A stretch of DNA of 64,000 bases from Caryophanales bacterium UBA6259 (GCA_002441135.1 DJVJ01000018.1:90349-154348); one strand, 5' to 3'; numbered from the stretch's first letter, positions 7,579 to 17,047 are shown. Translations and numbers: made by a program. The notes: a model not told the origin generated them from the letters alone.

Positions 7579-8370
7579 ATGAAACAACGAATTATTACAG
7601 GACTTATTGGTGGAGCAGGGTTCCTGTATCTTGTTTGGACTGGTAATTTACCATATAGCCTTTTGATTCTTACAATGGCTCTAGTTGGCTATTATGAATT
7701 TGTAAAAATGAATCAAACTAAGTTGCTTTCACTAGAAGCACTCATTGGTTTCTTATTTGTTTTTAATTTAGTTTATTCTGCTAATCAATCACTTCCTTAT
7801 GCTTCACAGATAGAGCTATCGGCTTTACTTCTGATTGTTGTTTTTCTATATCTATTTGTTATAGTAGTGAAAAAGAATCAAGTCGATTTTGATCAAGTAG
7901 CTTCCTTATTCCTTGGGGCTCTTTATATTGGACTTGGTTTTTCCTATATGCTAGAAACCAGATTTATGGAACAAGGATTAGAACTAACTTTACTGGTTTT
8001 GTTTGCTACTTGGGCATCTGATTCTGGCGCCTATTTTACTGGTAGATTTTTTGGTAAACATAAGTTGTGGCCTGAAATCAGCCCAAAGAAAACGATAGAG
8101 GGCTCTATTGGCGGAATTACTCTTGCTATTATAGTTAGTTATATTTTTAATATATACGCAGAAATAACAGAGCATGGATTATTGATTATTTGGGCAGCGA
8201 TTATCATTGCTGTTGTTGGCCAAATCGGTGATTTGGTGGAATCAGCACTTAAACGGAAGAAAAATGTAAAGGATTCTGGTATGATTATACCTGGTCATGG
8301 GGGAGTTTTAGACCGCTTTGATAGTTTGATTTATGTCTTTCCAATTCTCCACTTATTACAAATTATATAG
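7579..8370 (+). CDS. cdsA: Phosphatidate cytidylyltransferase (CDP-diglyceride synthase)
   Basis: Makes CDP-diacylglycerol from phosphatidic acid and CTP, the substrate of PgsA encoded at 57444. 263 aa with about seven or eight membrane helices. The C-terminal signature is present: SPKKTIEGSIGG, GQIGDLVESALKRKKNVKD, then IPGHGGVLDRFDS. The start is ATG 7579 behind GAGGTG (7569-7574); the frame is also open from ATG 7567, but that leaves no ribosome site. Confidence 0.96.
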   Translation: MKQRIITGLIGGAGFLYLVWTGNLPYSLLILTMALVGYYEFVKMNQTKLLSLEALIGFLFVFNLVYSANQSLPYASQIELSALLLIVVFLYLFVIVVKKNQVDFDQVASLFLGALYIGLGFSYMLETRFMEQGLELTLLVLFATWASDSGAYFTGRFFGKHKLWPEISPKKTIEGSIGGITLAIIVSYIFNIYAEITEHGLLIIWAAIIIAVVGQIGDLVESALKRKKNVKDSGMIIPGHGGVLDRFDSLIYVFPILHLLQII

Positions 8371-8390
8371 CAATCTTTGAGGTGAATAGA

Positions 8391-9548
8391 ATGAAGCATA
8401 TTGCTATCCTTGGGTCTACTGGCTCTATTGGAACACAAACACTTGAAATTGTCAGAGCAAATCCAGATAAATTTAAAATTATTGCATTATCTGCAGGGTC
8501 GAATAGTAAACTTTTATTACAACAAATAAAAGAATTTCAACCAAAGCTGGTATCTGTTTTAACAAAGGAACTTGCAGAAGAATTGCGGAATGACGTAAAT
8601 TCTTCAACAACAATCGTTTATGGTGATGAAGGACTAATTTTAACAGCAACTCATCCTGATGTCGATTTTGTTGTAACTGCAATTGTAGGAAGTGTAGGAT
8701 TAAAACCGACGATTGAGGCGATTAAAGCTAGCAAAGTAATTGGATTGGCTAATAAGGAAACATTAGTATCGGCAGGACACCTAGTGATGGATTTAGCAAA
8801 TAAATATAATGTGCCTATTTTACCAATCGATAGTGAGCATTCCGCAATATTTCAAAGTCTAAACGGAGAAAAGAATTCTCAAGTAAAAAAACTTATTTTG
8901 ACTGCTTCTGGAGGTTCTTTTCGAGATAAAACTCGAGAAGAATTAAAGCATGTTACTGTTGAACAAGCATTGAAGCACCCAAATTGGTCAATGGGAGCAA
9001 AGATTACGATTGATTCAGCAACAATGATGAACAAAGGATTAGAAATCATCGAAGCACATTGGTTATTTACTATGCCCTTTGAAAAGATTGAGGTTATGAT
9101 TCATCCTGAATCAATTATTCATTCGATGGTAGAGTATGTAGATCGAGCTGTAATTGCACAATTAGGCACACCAGATATGAAGGTGCCAATTCAGTACGCT
9201 TTAACTTATCCAGACAGAATTAATCTGGCAGAAGAATCACTTAATCTTGCTAAGATAGGGTCATTACATTTTAAAGAACCCGATTTTAACCGTTTTCCAA
9301 GCTTGAGGCTTGCTTACCAATCTGGAAAAGAAGGAGGAACCATGCCTACTGTATTAAATGCAGCAAACGAAATTGCTGTCGCTGCGTTTTTACAAGGACA
9401 GATTCCGTTTATTGAGATAGAAAGTTTGATTGAAGAGGTTTTAGAACAACATAAAACTATAAAATTACCAACGATTGAGGCAATTGAAGAAGCAGATCGT
9501 TGGTCTAGATTAACGACGCAAAGTGTAATTAAAAGAAAGGAATGGTGA
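8391..9548 (+). CDS. dxr: 1-deoxy-D-xylulose 5-phosphate reductoisomerase
   Basis: Converts DXP to MEP with NADPH, the committed MEP-pathway step. 385 aa from ATG 8391 (GAGGTGA upstream; GTG 8382 is part of that site). NADPH-binding ILGSTGSIGTQTLEI at the N-terminus; metal and substrate residues in PIDSEHSAIFQSL, LTASGGSFRD and PNWSMGAKITIDSATMMNKG. ispG of the same pathway is two genes downstream. Confidence 0.97.
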   Translation: MKHIAILGSTGSIGTQTLEIVRANPDKFKIIALSAGSNSKLLLQQIKEFQPKLVSVLTKELAEELRNDVNSSTTIVYGDEGLILTATHPDVDFVVTAIVGSVGLKPTIEAIKASKVIGLANKETLVSAGHLVMDLANKYNVPILPIDSEHSAIFQSLNGEKNSQVKKLILTASGGSFRDKTREELKHVTVEQALKHPNWSMGAKITIDSATMMNKGLEIIEAHWLFTMPFEKIEVMIHPESIIHSMVEYVDRAVIAQLGTPDMKVPIQYALTYPDRINLAEESLNLAKIGSLHFKEPDFNRFPSLRLAYQSGKEGGTMPTVLNAANEIAVAAFLQGQIPFIEIESLIEEVLEQHKTIKLPTIEAIEEADRWSRLTTQSVIKRKEW

Positions 9549-9554
9549 TTAATT

Positions 9555-10808
9555 CTGAATATAGGTCTTGTAATCCAAATCATTTTTGTATTTGCAGCAT
9601 TGATGTTTGTGCACGAGCTTGGACATTTTATTTTTGCGAAACGAGCAGGGATGTTTGTTAGGGAGTTTTCTTTAGGTCTTGGACCAAAGCTTTTTTCCTT
9701 TAAAAAAGGGGAGACACAATATTCATTACGAATTATTCCTTTTGGTGCTTATGTACGAGTAGCTGGAGAAGATCCAGAGGTTGTTGAAATAAAAACTGGA
9801 CAAACGATTTATCTGAAAACAAACCATAGTGGAATCGTAACAGATATTTATTTACATGATACTGGAGTAAAAACTGTAAAGCTAAAGGTAGATTCCATTG
9901 ATTTAGAACACAAGCTTATAATTACAGGTGAAGATGAGGAACAAAGAGGACAGACCTTTAAGGTTGCAGAAAACACAATGCTACATTATGATAAACAGAC
10001 AGTACAAATTGCACCGTGGTCTAGACAATTTGGTTCAAAGTCAATTTTATCCCGTTTCAAAATGGTTTTTGGTGGACCACTATTTAATATTATCGCAACC
10101 ATAATTTTGTTCTTTATTATTGCAATGATGGTTGGAGTTCCATCTGATGTGGTTTCCTTGGGACCTATTAACGAGGGATCACCTGCTGAGCTGGCAGGTC
10201 TACAACAGGGAGATATTGTAGTTACTGCGAATGAGATTCCAATTAAAACAACAACAGATTTAATTACGATCATACAGAAAAATCCAGATAAAGAATTGAA
10301 TTTGAGCATTTCTAGAGATGGTGAACCACTCAAGATAAACGTTACCCCTGCAAAGGATGAACAAGGTATTGGTAAAATTGGTGCTGTTGTTAGTACACTT
10401 GAGCAAGATGCATCTATTTTCCAGGCAGGTTCCTTTGCCTTAAAAAATACGGCTGAGATGAGCAAGGCTATTATTGATGGTTTTGTTATGCTATTTAGTG
10501 GCTCAGTGGGAATGAATGATTTAGCTGGTCCTGTTGGCATTATGAAAATAACAGGGGATGCTGCAAAGCAAGGGATTCCAAGCTTATTAAATTGGGCAGC
10601 AATATTAAGTCTTTATTTAGGAATCTTTAATTTATTGCCAGTACCAGCCCTAGATGGAAGTCGTTTACTATTTATTACTATTGAAGCTTTAAGGGGCAAG
10701 CCAGTTGATCCTAGAAAAGAAAGTATGGTGCATTTGATTGGCTTTGCATTTTTAATGCTTTTAATGATTGTAGTAACGGTTAATGATATTTCGAAAATAT
10801 TTCAATAA
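9555..10808 (+). CDS. rseP: Site-2 intramembrane zinc metalloprotease RseP/RasP
   Basis: Cleaves membrane-anchored anti-sigma factors and signal-peptide remnants. The active site HELGH lies in the first membrane helix, a PDZ domain occupies roughly the centre, and the second metal-binding motif is NLLPVPALDGSR. The frame with ATG/TTG begins only at 9600, directly before FVHELGH, which would cut off half of helix 1. The frame is open back to 9549, and CTG at 9555 (GGTGA at 9544-9548) gives MNIGLVIQIIFVFAALMF before HELGH, as in other family members (417 aa, compared with 422 in B. subtilis). ATT at 9552 is the alternative. Confidence 0.92.
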   Translation: MNIGLVIQIIFVFAALMFVHELGHFIFAKRAGMFVREFSLGLGPKLFSFKKGETQYSLRIIPFGAYVRVAGEDPEVVEIKTGQTIYLKTNHSGIVTDIYLHDTGVKTVKLKVDSIDLEHKLIITGEDEEQRGQTFKVAENTMLHYDKQTVQIAPWSRQFGSKSILSRFKMVFGGPLFNIIATIILFFIIAMMVGVPSDVVSLGPINEGSPAELAGLQQGDIVVTANEIPIKTTTDLITIIQKNPDKELNLSISRDGEPLKINVTPAKDEQGIGKIGAVVSTLEQDASIFQAGSFALKNTAEMSKAIIDGFVMLFSGSVGMNDLAGPVGIMKITGDAAKQGIPSLLNWAAILSLYLGIFNLLPVPALDGSRLLFITIEALRGKPVDPRKESMVHLIGFAFLMLLMIVVTVNDISKIFQ

Positions 10809-10828
10809 ATCAACAGGAAGGTGCAGAG

Positions 10829-11890
10829 ATGGTAAAACGTGAGGAGACAAGACCGGTATTTGTTGGAAACGTACAAATTGGTGGTCAAAAAGATGTTGTT
10901 ATCCAGTCAATGACGACTACGGATACACGTGATGTTGATGCAACCGTAAAACAAATTGAGAAATTGGCAGAAGTAGGTTGTCAATTAGTTCGTTTAGCTG
11001 TTGTAGATGAAGAAGCAGCAAAAGCAATCAAAGAGATTAAGCAACGATCACCTATTCCGTTGGTTGCTGATATTCATTTTGACTACAAATTAGCGTTGAT
11101 TGCACTAGAAAATGGGATTGATAAAATTAGAATTAATCCTGGTAATATTGGTTCTATCGATAAAGTAAAAAAAGTGGTTGAGGCTTGCAGAGCAAAAGGA
11201 GTACCAATTCGTATTGGAGTAAATTCCGGGTCTATTGAAAAGGAAATACTGCAAAAATATGGTCATCCAACGGCAGAAGGATTAGTTGAATCTGCGTTAA
11301 AGCATGTTACGATTTTAGAAGAGCTTGATTTTCATGATATCGTGATTTCATTAAAAGCTTCTAATGTACCAATGATGATTAAAGCATATCAGCTCATGGC
11401 TGAGCAAAGAAATTATCCACTACATGTTGGAGTTACTGAAGCAGGTACCGTTTTTGCTGGAAGTATTAAATCTGCTGTGGGGATTGGTACTGTTTTAGCT
11501 GCTGAAATTGGAGATACAATGAGAGTTTCCTTAACAAGTGATCCAACAGAAGAAATCAAGGTCGCTAAGGAAATTTTAAAGAGTCTTGAAATTAGAACAA
11601 ATGGACCTGAGATCATTTCCTGTCCAACCTGTGGACGAGCGCAAATTGATTTAATTAGCTTAGCTAATCAGGTGGAAGAGCAAATGTTGAAAATTAATAA
11701 ACCAATTAAAGTTGCGGTTATGGGGTGTGCAGTAAATGGCCCTGGTGAGGCAAGAGAGGCAGATATTGGTATTGCTGGTGGAGCTGGTGAAGGATTAATT
11801 TTCAAACATGGTGAAATAATCCGTAAGGTAAAGGAAACAGAGCTTTATGATGAGTTAATGAAGGAAATAGCAAAAATCATAGAAGAATAA
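10829..11890 (+). CDS. ispG: 4-hydroxy-3-methylbut-2-en-1-yl diphosphate synthase
   Basis: Reduces MEcPP to HMBPP, the penultimate MEP-pathway step, with a [4Fe-4S] cluster. 353 aa. TIM-barrel half begins with VQIGGQKDVVIQSMTTTDT and contains PLVADIHFDYKLAL and RINPGNIG. The C-terminal cluster domain has ISCPTCGRAQIDL and VMGCAVNGPGEAREADIG, giving three cysteines plus the conserved Glu. It follows rseP by 20 bases; B. subtilis carries proS at this point and ispG elsewhere. Confidence 0.97.
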   Translation: MVKREETRPVFVGNVQIGGQKDVVIQSMTTTDTRDVDATVKQIEKLAEVGCQLVRLAVVDEEAAKAIKEIKQRSPIPLVADIHFDYKLALIALENGIDKIRINPGNIGSIDKVKKVVEACRAKGVPIRIGVNSGSIEKEILQKYGHPTAEGLVESALKHVTILEELDFHDIVISLKASNVPMMIKAYQLMAEQRNYPLHVGVTEAGTVFAGSIKSAVGIGTVLAAEIGDTMRVSLTSDPTEEIKVAKEILKSLEIRTNGPEIISCPTCGRAQIDLISLANQVEEQMLKINKPIKVAVMGCAVNGPGEAREADIGIAGGAGEGLIFKHGEIIRKVKETELYDELMKEIAKIIEE

Positions 11891-11929
11891 AATTCAAATG
11901 AAGTAAGTTTTCTTTAAAGACAGAAGCAT

Positions 11930-11965
11930 GGTACAATCATACTTGTATAAGATTGTACCTTTTTC
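11930..11965 (+). terminator. Intrinsic terminator between ispG and polC
   Basis: GGTACAATC at 11930-11938 pairs with GATTGTACC at 11951-11959, followed by TTTTTC. It ends the rpsB-to-ispG gene run. A TGGTACAAT extended -10 look-alike lies inside the stem but has no good -35. Confidence 0.8.
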
Positions 11966-12001
11966 TTTTCTAAATAGAAAAATAATAACTTAGGTGATCA
12001 A

Positions 12002-15000
12002 ATGGGAGATATAAGCAACAAAAATCAACAATTAAAATTATTATTAAAGCAAGCTAATCTGGCTGAGGAATTTATTGAGTCCCACTTTGGAGATGCAATT
12101 CTCGAGAAAGTGGAATTAAGCCGGAAAAATAAGCAATGGATATTTCATCTGGTTTTAAATAATTTAATACCCGTTGACGTGCTAGACCTGATGATATCAG
12201 AGGTTACACAAAAACTGCAGCATATTGCGATTATTGATTTTGTGTTTAAATTTGTTTCCATAGAAAGAGAAAAGATTGTTCAAGAATATTGGGAGCTTAT
12301 GATTCGCTCTATTAAAATTCCGCCTAATCTTCATCTTGTATTAAAGAATGCCAATGTTTCCATGGAAAAAAACAAACTTGTAATACAGGTGCCTAATGAG
12401 CTAAGTAGAGATATGCTATTGCATAGAAATGTTCCGACGGCATTGTCAGCAGTACTTCATAATTTTGTGGAGGAAAACTGGATTGTTGAGTTTCTGTCAC
12501 AGGAACAAGAGAATAATCAAGAGATGGAAAGATTTAGGGAGGAATTAGAGGAAGAAAATCGACTGCTCACTGAAGAGGCATTAAATGCTAGAGTAGAAGA
12601 ATTTGAGCAACAGCCAGCTCCACAGATACAAACTATTAAATATGGCTACGAAATAAAGGATGCAGCAATTCCAATTAGACAAATCGTTGAAGAAGATCGC
12701 AATATTATTATTCAAGGAACTGTCTTTCAAACAGAGTTACGAGAGTTGAAAAGTGGAAGGTTCTTACTGATGTTTAACATGACTGACTTTACGGATTCTA
12801 TTCAGGTGAAGGTATTTATTAGAGATAATAAAGATCTAGATTCGCTAAAGCTGGTTAAAAATGATTTATGGCTAAAGGTAAAAGGACAGGTTCAATTCGA
12901 TACCTTTTCAAAGGAACTCGTGTTAATGGCCTCTGATATTAATCAAATTGAGGCAATAGAGAGAAAAGACAATGCAGAAGAAAAACGAATTGAGCTTCAC
13001 GTTCATACTAACATGAGTGCAATGGATGGAGTAGATTCCATAAAAAAATTAGTAGAGCAAGCAGGTAAATGGGGTCATGAAGCAATTGCTATCACAGATC
13101 ACGGTGTAGTACAAGCCTTTCCTGATGCGCTAGATGCTGGAGAAAAATATGGGGTCAAAATCATTTATGGTTTAGAAGCAAATGTGATTGATGATGGAGT
13201 ACCGATTGTTCATTATGAGGCAGAACGCGTTTTAAAGGATGAAACCTATGTTGTTTTTGATACGGAAACTACTGGACTTTCTGCAGCTTTAAATAGCATT
13301 ATTGAGATTGGGGCAGTAAAGCTTAAAAATGGTGAAGTAGTGGAAATCTTTGAAACCTTTGTTGATCCAAAGGAAAGATTACCAAAGAAAATTACTGAAA
13401 TTACAGGAATTACGGATGAAATGTTAGTAGGTGCCCCTTTAATAGAGGATGCATTGCCTAAATTTATCGATTTTATTGGTGATAGTATTTTAGTTGCTCA
13501 TAATGCAAGATTTGATATAGGATTTATCCAAATGGGATTACAAAAACTGGGGATGCAGTCTATTTCTAATCCTGTAATAGATACAGTAGAACTAGCACGA
13601 TTTTTATACCCTAAAATGAAAAACTATAAACTAAATACATTAGCTGATGCCTTTGGAGTAAAATTAGAAAATCACCATCGTGCCTATCATGATGCCGAGG
13701 CTACTGGGCATTTATTATGGAAAATGGTTGTCGATCTTGAAGAAAAGGAAATTACAAATTTGATAGAAATTAATCAACATGTTGGAAAAGGAGATTATCG
13801 ACGTTTAAGACCATTTCATTTAACGGCGTTAGTGAAAAACCAACAAGGTTTGAAAAATCTATATAAAATTGTATCCAAATCGCATATTGATTACTTTTTC
13901 AGAAATCCTCGAATACCAAGAAGTGAGTTAACAAAGCATCGAGATGGCTTGTTATTTGGGACAGCCTGTAATCAAGGAGAGCTATTTGACGCATTGCTAA
14001 CAAAGACACCAGAGGTAGTAGAGGAAATTGCTCAATTCTATGATTATCTTGAGATTCAACCTATTATCCATTATCAGCATTTAATTAGAAAAGGAATCGT
14101 TCAAAGTGAAGCTGACATTGTTGATTTATTAAAGCGGATTGTTCAAATTGGCAAAAAACTTTCAATACCAGTTGTCGCAACAGGCGATGTCCATCATATT
14201 TCTAAGGAAGAAGAATTATATCGAAAAGTTTTGATTCATAACCAAATTAGTGGATTTCGTTATCATCAATTGGACGATATTTTTCCAGCATATTATCGGA
14301 CAACAGAGGAAATGTTAGCCGAATTTCAATTTTTAGGTGCTGAAGTGGCCAAAGAGATTGTAATAGATAATCCAAAGAATTTAATTCGTGACGTTGAAAA
14401 ATTGAAGCCATTCCCTGATGACTTATTTACACCGGTTATTGAAGGTTCAGAGGATGAAATCAGGAAAATGAGCTATGATACAGCAAAAAGCATTTATGGG
14501 GACCCACTACCTGAAATTGTTGAACAACGCTTAGAAAAAGAATTAAATAGTATTATTAATCATGGTTTTTCAGTTATCTATCTTATTTCACATAAATTAG
14601 TGAATAAATCTTTGGAAGATGGTTATTTAGTTGGTTCTAGGGGATCTGTTGGCTCGTCATTTGTTGCGACAATGACGAAAATTACAGAGGTTAACCCATT
14701 ACCACCTCATTATTCATGTCCAGAATGCAAACATAGTGAATTTATTCTTGATGGCTCAGTGGGTTCAGGATTTGATTTGCCAGATAAAAATTGTCCAAGC
14801 TGTGATATTAAAATGAAAAAAGATGGCCACGATATTCCATTTGAAACCTTTATGGGCTTTAAAGGAGATAAGGTTCCTGATATCGATTTAAACTTTTCTG
14901 GAGACAATCAGCCACAAATCCACAAATATACAGAAGAACTTTTTGGCTCAGATTATGTGTTTCGTGCAGGAACAATTTCTACTGTAGCAGAAAAAACAGC

Positions 15001-16309
15001 CTATGGATATTCCAAAAAGTATCTTGAGGAAAATGGGATTCAAGCAAAAAGCGCTGAAATTAGTCGTTTAGTCGCTGGCTGTACTGGGATAAAAAGAACA
15101 ACCGGACAGCATCCCGGTGGATTAATGGTCATTCCTCAATATAAGGAAGTTTTTGATTTTACACCTATTCAAAGGCCTGCAGATGATCAAAATAGTGATA
15201 CGAGAACAACTCATTTTGATTATCATGCGATTAGTGGTCGTCTTTTGAAGTTAGATATTCTGGGTCATGACGACCCAACAGTAATAAGAATGTTGCAGGA
15301 TATCACTGGAATCAATCCAAAGGACATTCCAATTGATGATCCTAAGGTATATCAAATTTTCAATAGTACAGAGCCACTTGGAGTTACAGCAGAACAAATT
15401 GGGACCAATTTAGGTGCCTTAGGTATTCCTGAGTTTGGAACAAAGTTTGTACGTCAGATGTTAGAGGATACACAGCCTACTACATTTGCTGAATTAGTTC
15501 GAATCTCTGGACTTTCCCATGGTACTGACGTATGGCTTAATAATGCGCAGGACTTAATTAGAGAAGGAAAAGCGGTACTTGCAGAAGTTATATCGACACG
15601 TGATGACATCATGGTTTATTTGATTCAAAAGGGTCTTGATCCTTCTACTTCTTTTAAAATAATGGAAAAAGTAAGAAAAGGAAAAGGATTACAGCCTGAA
15701 GATATTGAAGAAATGAAGAAATATGATGTTCCTGATTGGTATATTCAATCATGCCAACGAATTAAATATATGTTTCCTAAAGCTCATGCTGTTGCCTATG
15801 TGTTAATGGCGATTCGCATTGCATATTTTAAGGTATATTACCCAATATATTATTATGCTACCTATTTTACTGTTCGAGCTGATGAGTTTGATGTAAAAAT
15901 AATGTCTTCAGGGTCGAGTGCCATGAGAAGTAAAATTGAGGAAATTACAGAAAAAGGAGTTATGGCATCTCCTAAAGAAAAAGGCCTGTTAACCGCACTG
16001 GAATTGGCATTGGAAATGAGTGAAAGAGGATTTCAGTTCAAAAATGTGGATCTTTTTAAATCAGATGCGACTAAATTTATCGTTGATGAAGATGGAAAAA
16101 GTTTAATCCCTCCTTTTTCTGCAATTCCTGGCATTGGTGCGAATGCAGCGGTCAATATTGTTCAGGCAAGAGATGAAGGAGAAATACTTTCTATTGAAGA
16201 TTTTCAACAAAGGGCTAAGGCATCAAAAACGGTTATCGAGCTACTTCAAGATCATGGAGCGTTAAAAGATTTACCTGAAACGAATCAATTATCGATTTTT
16301 AATTTCTAA
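12002..16309 (+). CDS. polC: DNA polymerase III alpha subunit, PolC type
   Basis: Replicative polymerase with built-in proofreading, 1435 aa, the usual PolC size. Order: N-terminal domains, OB fold (about 230-320), PHP domain (IELHVHTNMSAMDGVDS, AITDHGVVQAFPDA), inserted DEDDh exonuclease (VFDTETTGLSAALNSIIEIG; YHDAEATGHLL), second PHP part (FGTACNQGELFDALL; VVATGDVHH), zinc finger (CPECKH..CPSC), palm (KVPDIDLNFSGD) and helix-hairpin-helix near the end (IPGIGANAAVNIV). ATG 12002 follows AGGTGATC. proS, usually just upstream in Bacillus, is absent here. Confidence 0.98.
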   Translation: MGDISNKNQQLKLLLKQANLAEEFIESHFGDAILEKVELSRKNKQWIFHLVLNNLIPVDVLDLMISEVTQKLQHIAIIDFVFKFVSIEREKIVQEYWELMIRSIKIPPNLHLVLKNANVSMEKNKLVIQVPNELSRDMLLHRNVPTALSAVLHNFVEENWIVEFLSQEQENNQEMERFREELEEENRLLTEEALNARVEEFEQQPAPQIQTIKYGYEIKDAAIPIRQIVEEDRNIIIQGTVFQTELRELKSGRFLLMFNMTDFTDSIQVKVFIRDNKDLDSLKLVKNDLWLKVKGQVQFDTFSKELVLMASDINQIEAIERKDNAEEKRIELHVHTNMSAMDGVDSIKKLVEQAGKWGHEAIAITDHGVVQAFPDALDAGEKYGVKIIYGLEANVIDDGVPIVHYEAERVLKDETYVVFDTETTGLSAALNSIIEIGAVKLKNGEVVEIFETFVDPKERLPKKITEITGITDEMLVGAPLIEDALPKFIDFIGDSILVAHNARFDIGFIQMGLQKLGMQSISNPVIDTVELARFLYPKMKNYKLNTLADAFGVKLENHHRAYHDAEATGHLLWKMVVDLEEKEITNLIEINQHVGKGDYRRLRPFHLTALVKNQQGLKNLYKIVSKSHIDYFFRNPRIPRSELTKHRDGLLFGTACNQGELFDALLTKTPEVVEEIAQFYDYLEIQPIIHYQHLIRKGIVQSEADIVDLLKRIVQIGKKLSIPVVATGDVHHISKEEELYRKVLIHNQISGFRYHQLDDIFPAYYRTTEEMLAEFQFLGAEVAKEIVIDNPKNLIRDVEKLKPFPDDLFTPVIEGSEDEIRKMSYDTAKSIYGDPLPEIVEQRLEKELNSIINHGFSVIYLISHKLVNKSLEDGYLVGSRGSVGSSFVATMTKITEVNPLPPHYSCPECKHSEFILDGSVGSGFDLPDKNCPSCDIKMKKDGHDIPFETFMGFKGDKVPDIDLNFSGDNQPQIHKYTEELFGSDYVFRAGTISTVAEKTAYGYSKKYLEENGIQAKSAEISRLVAGCTGIKRTTGQHPGGLMVIPQYKEVFDFTPIQRPADDQNSDTRTTHFDYHAISGRLLKLDILGHDDPTVIRMLQDITGINPKDIPIDDPKVYQIFNSTEPLGVTAEQIGTNLGALGIPEFGTKFVRQMLEDTQPTTFAELVRISGLSHGTDVWLNNAQDLIREGKAVLAEVISTRDDIMVYLIQKGLDPSTSFKIMEKVRKGKGLQPEDIEEMKKYDVPDWYIQSCQRIKYMFPKAHAVAYVLMAIRIAYFKVYYPIYYYATYFTVRADEFDVKIMSSGSSAMRSKIEEITEKGVMASPKEKGLLTALELALEMSERGFQFKNVDLFKSDATKFIVDEDGKSLIPPFSAIPGIGANAAVNIVQARDEGEILSIEDFQQRAKASKTVIELLQDHGALKDLPETNQLSIFNF

Positions 16310-16325
16310 TCAAAAAAATCTTTAT

Positions 16326-16354
16326 TTGATAGGAAATAAGTGTTATGATATAAT
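16326..16354 (+). promoter_or_regulatory. Strong sigma-A promoter of the rimP-nusA-infB operon
   Basis: TTGATA at 16326-16331, 17-base spacer, TATAAT at 16349-16354 with TGA before it (extended -10). Predicted start near 16361. It opens a short leader that meets a terminator before rimP. Confidence 0.8.
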
Positions 16355-16383
16355 CTTTTTGGTAATACTGTGGATAGTAACGA

Positions 16384-16417
16384 CTAAAGAGTGGGATTTT
16401 CCCACTCTTTAGATTTT
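16384..16417 (+). terminator. Leader terminator ahead of rimP-nusA
   Basis: A perfect 12-bp stem: CTAAAGAGTGGG at 16384-16395 with CCCACTCTTTAG at 16401-16412, then ATTTTAT. It lies only about 25 bases after the predicted transcript start. In B. subtilis NusA is reported to control its own operon through an intrinsic terminator in this leader; the weak T tract fits a NusA-dependent site, which is inference. Confidence 0.72.
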
Positions 16418-16423
16418 ATAGGT

Positions 16424-16528
16424 AGCTTTTTTAATCGATAAGAAATTATAACTTTCTTATCGAAATAAATGCAGCTAACCTTTTGCCTACGCCTTAAAAA
16501 GGCTTGGCAAAAGCCAAGCTTTTCTAAG
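16424..16528 (+). repeat. Dispersed intergenic repeat, copy B (full length)
   Basis: Two hairpins. H1: CGATAAGAAA 16436-16445 with TTTCTTATCG 16453-16462. H2: GCTTGGC 16502-16508, loop AAAA, GCCAAGC 16513-16519, then TTTTCTAAG. Aligns end to end with the inverse of 26903-27006 at roughly 85 percent identity by eye, and its left half with 39533-39600. It lies between the leader terminator and rimP, so it is transcribed whenever rimP is. Confidence 0.75.
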
Positions 16529-16562
16529 AAATGGATGAAAATTTCATAAGGAGGTTAATGTC

Positions 16563-17027
16563 TTGAGTCAGAAAGTATTAAATACAGTGGAAAAGCTTGC
16601 TCTTCCTATTATAGATGAAGAAAATCTTGAGCTAGTCGATATAGAATACAAAAAAGAAGGAAGCAATTGGTTCTTAAGAGTATTTATTGACAAGGAGAGT
16701 GGCGTTGATTTAGAGGATTGTGGCAAAGTTAGTGAAAAATTAAGCAAAAAGCTGGATGAGCTTGATCCAATACCAAATGCATACTTTCTAGAGGTTTCTT
16801 CACCAGGTGCTGAACGACCACTAAAAAAAGAAAAGGACTTTCTAAAAGCAGTGGGAAAACATGTCCATATTACTACCTATGAACCAATACATAAGGAAAA
16901 AGTTTTCGAAGGTAAGCTACTTGTTTATGAACCAAATAATAATTTATTGGTTGTAGAACAAAAGGGGAAGGAATTAGAATTACCCCTTGATAAAATTGCT
17001 AATGCCAGACTGGCAATAGTTTTCTAA
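16563..17027 (+). CDS. rimP: Ribosome maturation factor RimP
   Basis: Late 30S assembly factor. 154 aa. N-terminal alpha/beta domain with LELVDIEYKKEGSNWFLRVFID and VDLEDCGKVSEKLSKKLDE, then YFLEVSSPGAERPLKKEKDF, and an SH3-like C-terminal domain. TTG start at 16563 with AAGGAGGTT upstream. First gene of the nusA operon. Confidence 0.96.
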   Translation: MSQKVLNTVEKLALPIIDEENLELVDIEYKKEGSNWFLRVFIDKESGVDLEDCGKVSEKLSKKLDELDPIPNAYFLEVSSPGAERPLKKEKDFLKAVGKHVHITTYEPIHKEKVFEGKLLVYEPNNNLLVVEQKGKELELPLDKIANARLAIVF

Positions 17028-17047
17028 ATAGGAAGGAGGAGAAGCTG

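Noticed and set aside
9986..10540. 184-codon minus-strand frame inside rseP
   Set aside because: It runs opposite the conserved PDZ region of RseP, and its composition is that of reversed membrane-protein codons; no ribosome site.
11926..11944. TGGTACAAT extended -10 before polC
   Set aside because: It lies inside the terminator stem, lacks a -35, and a transcript from it would start within the hairpin.
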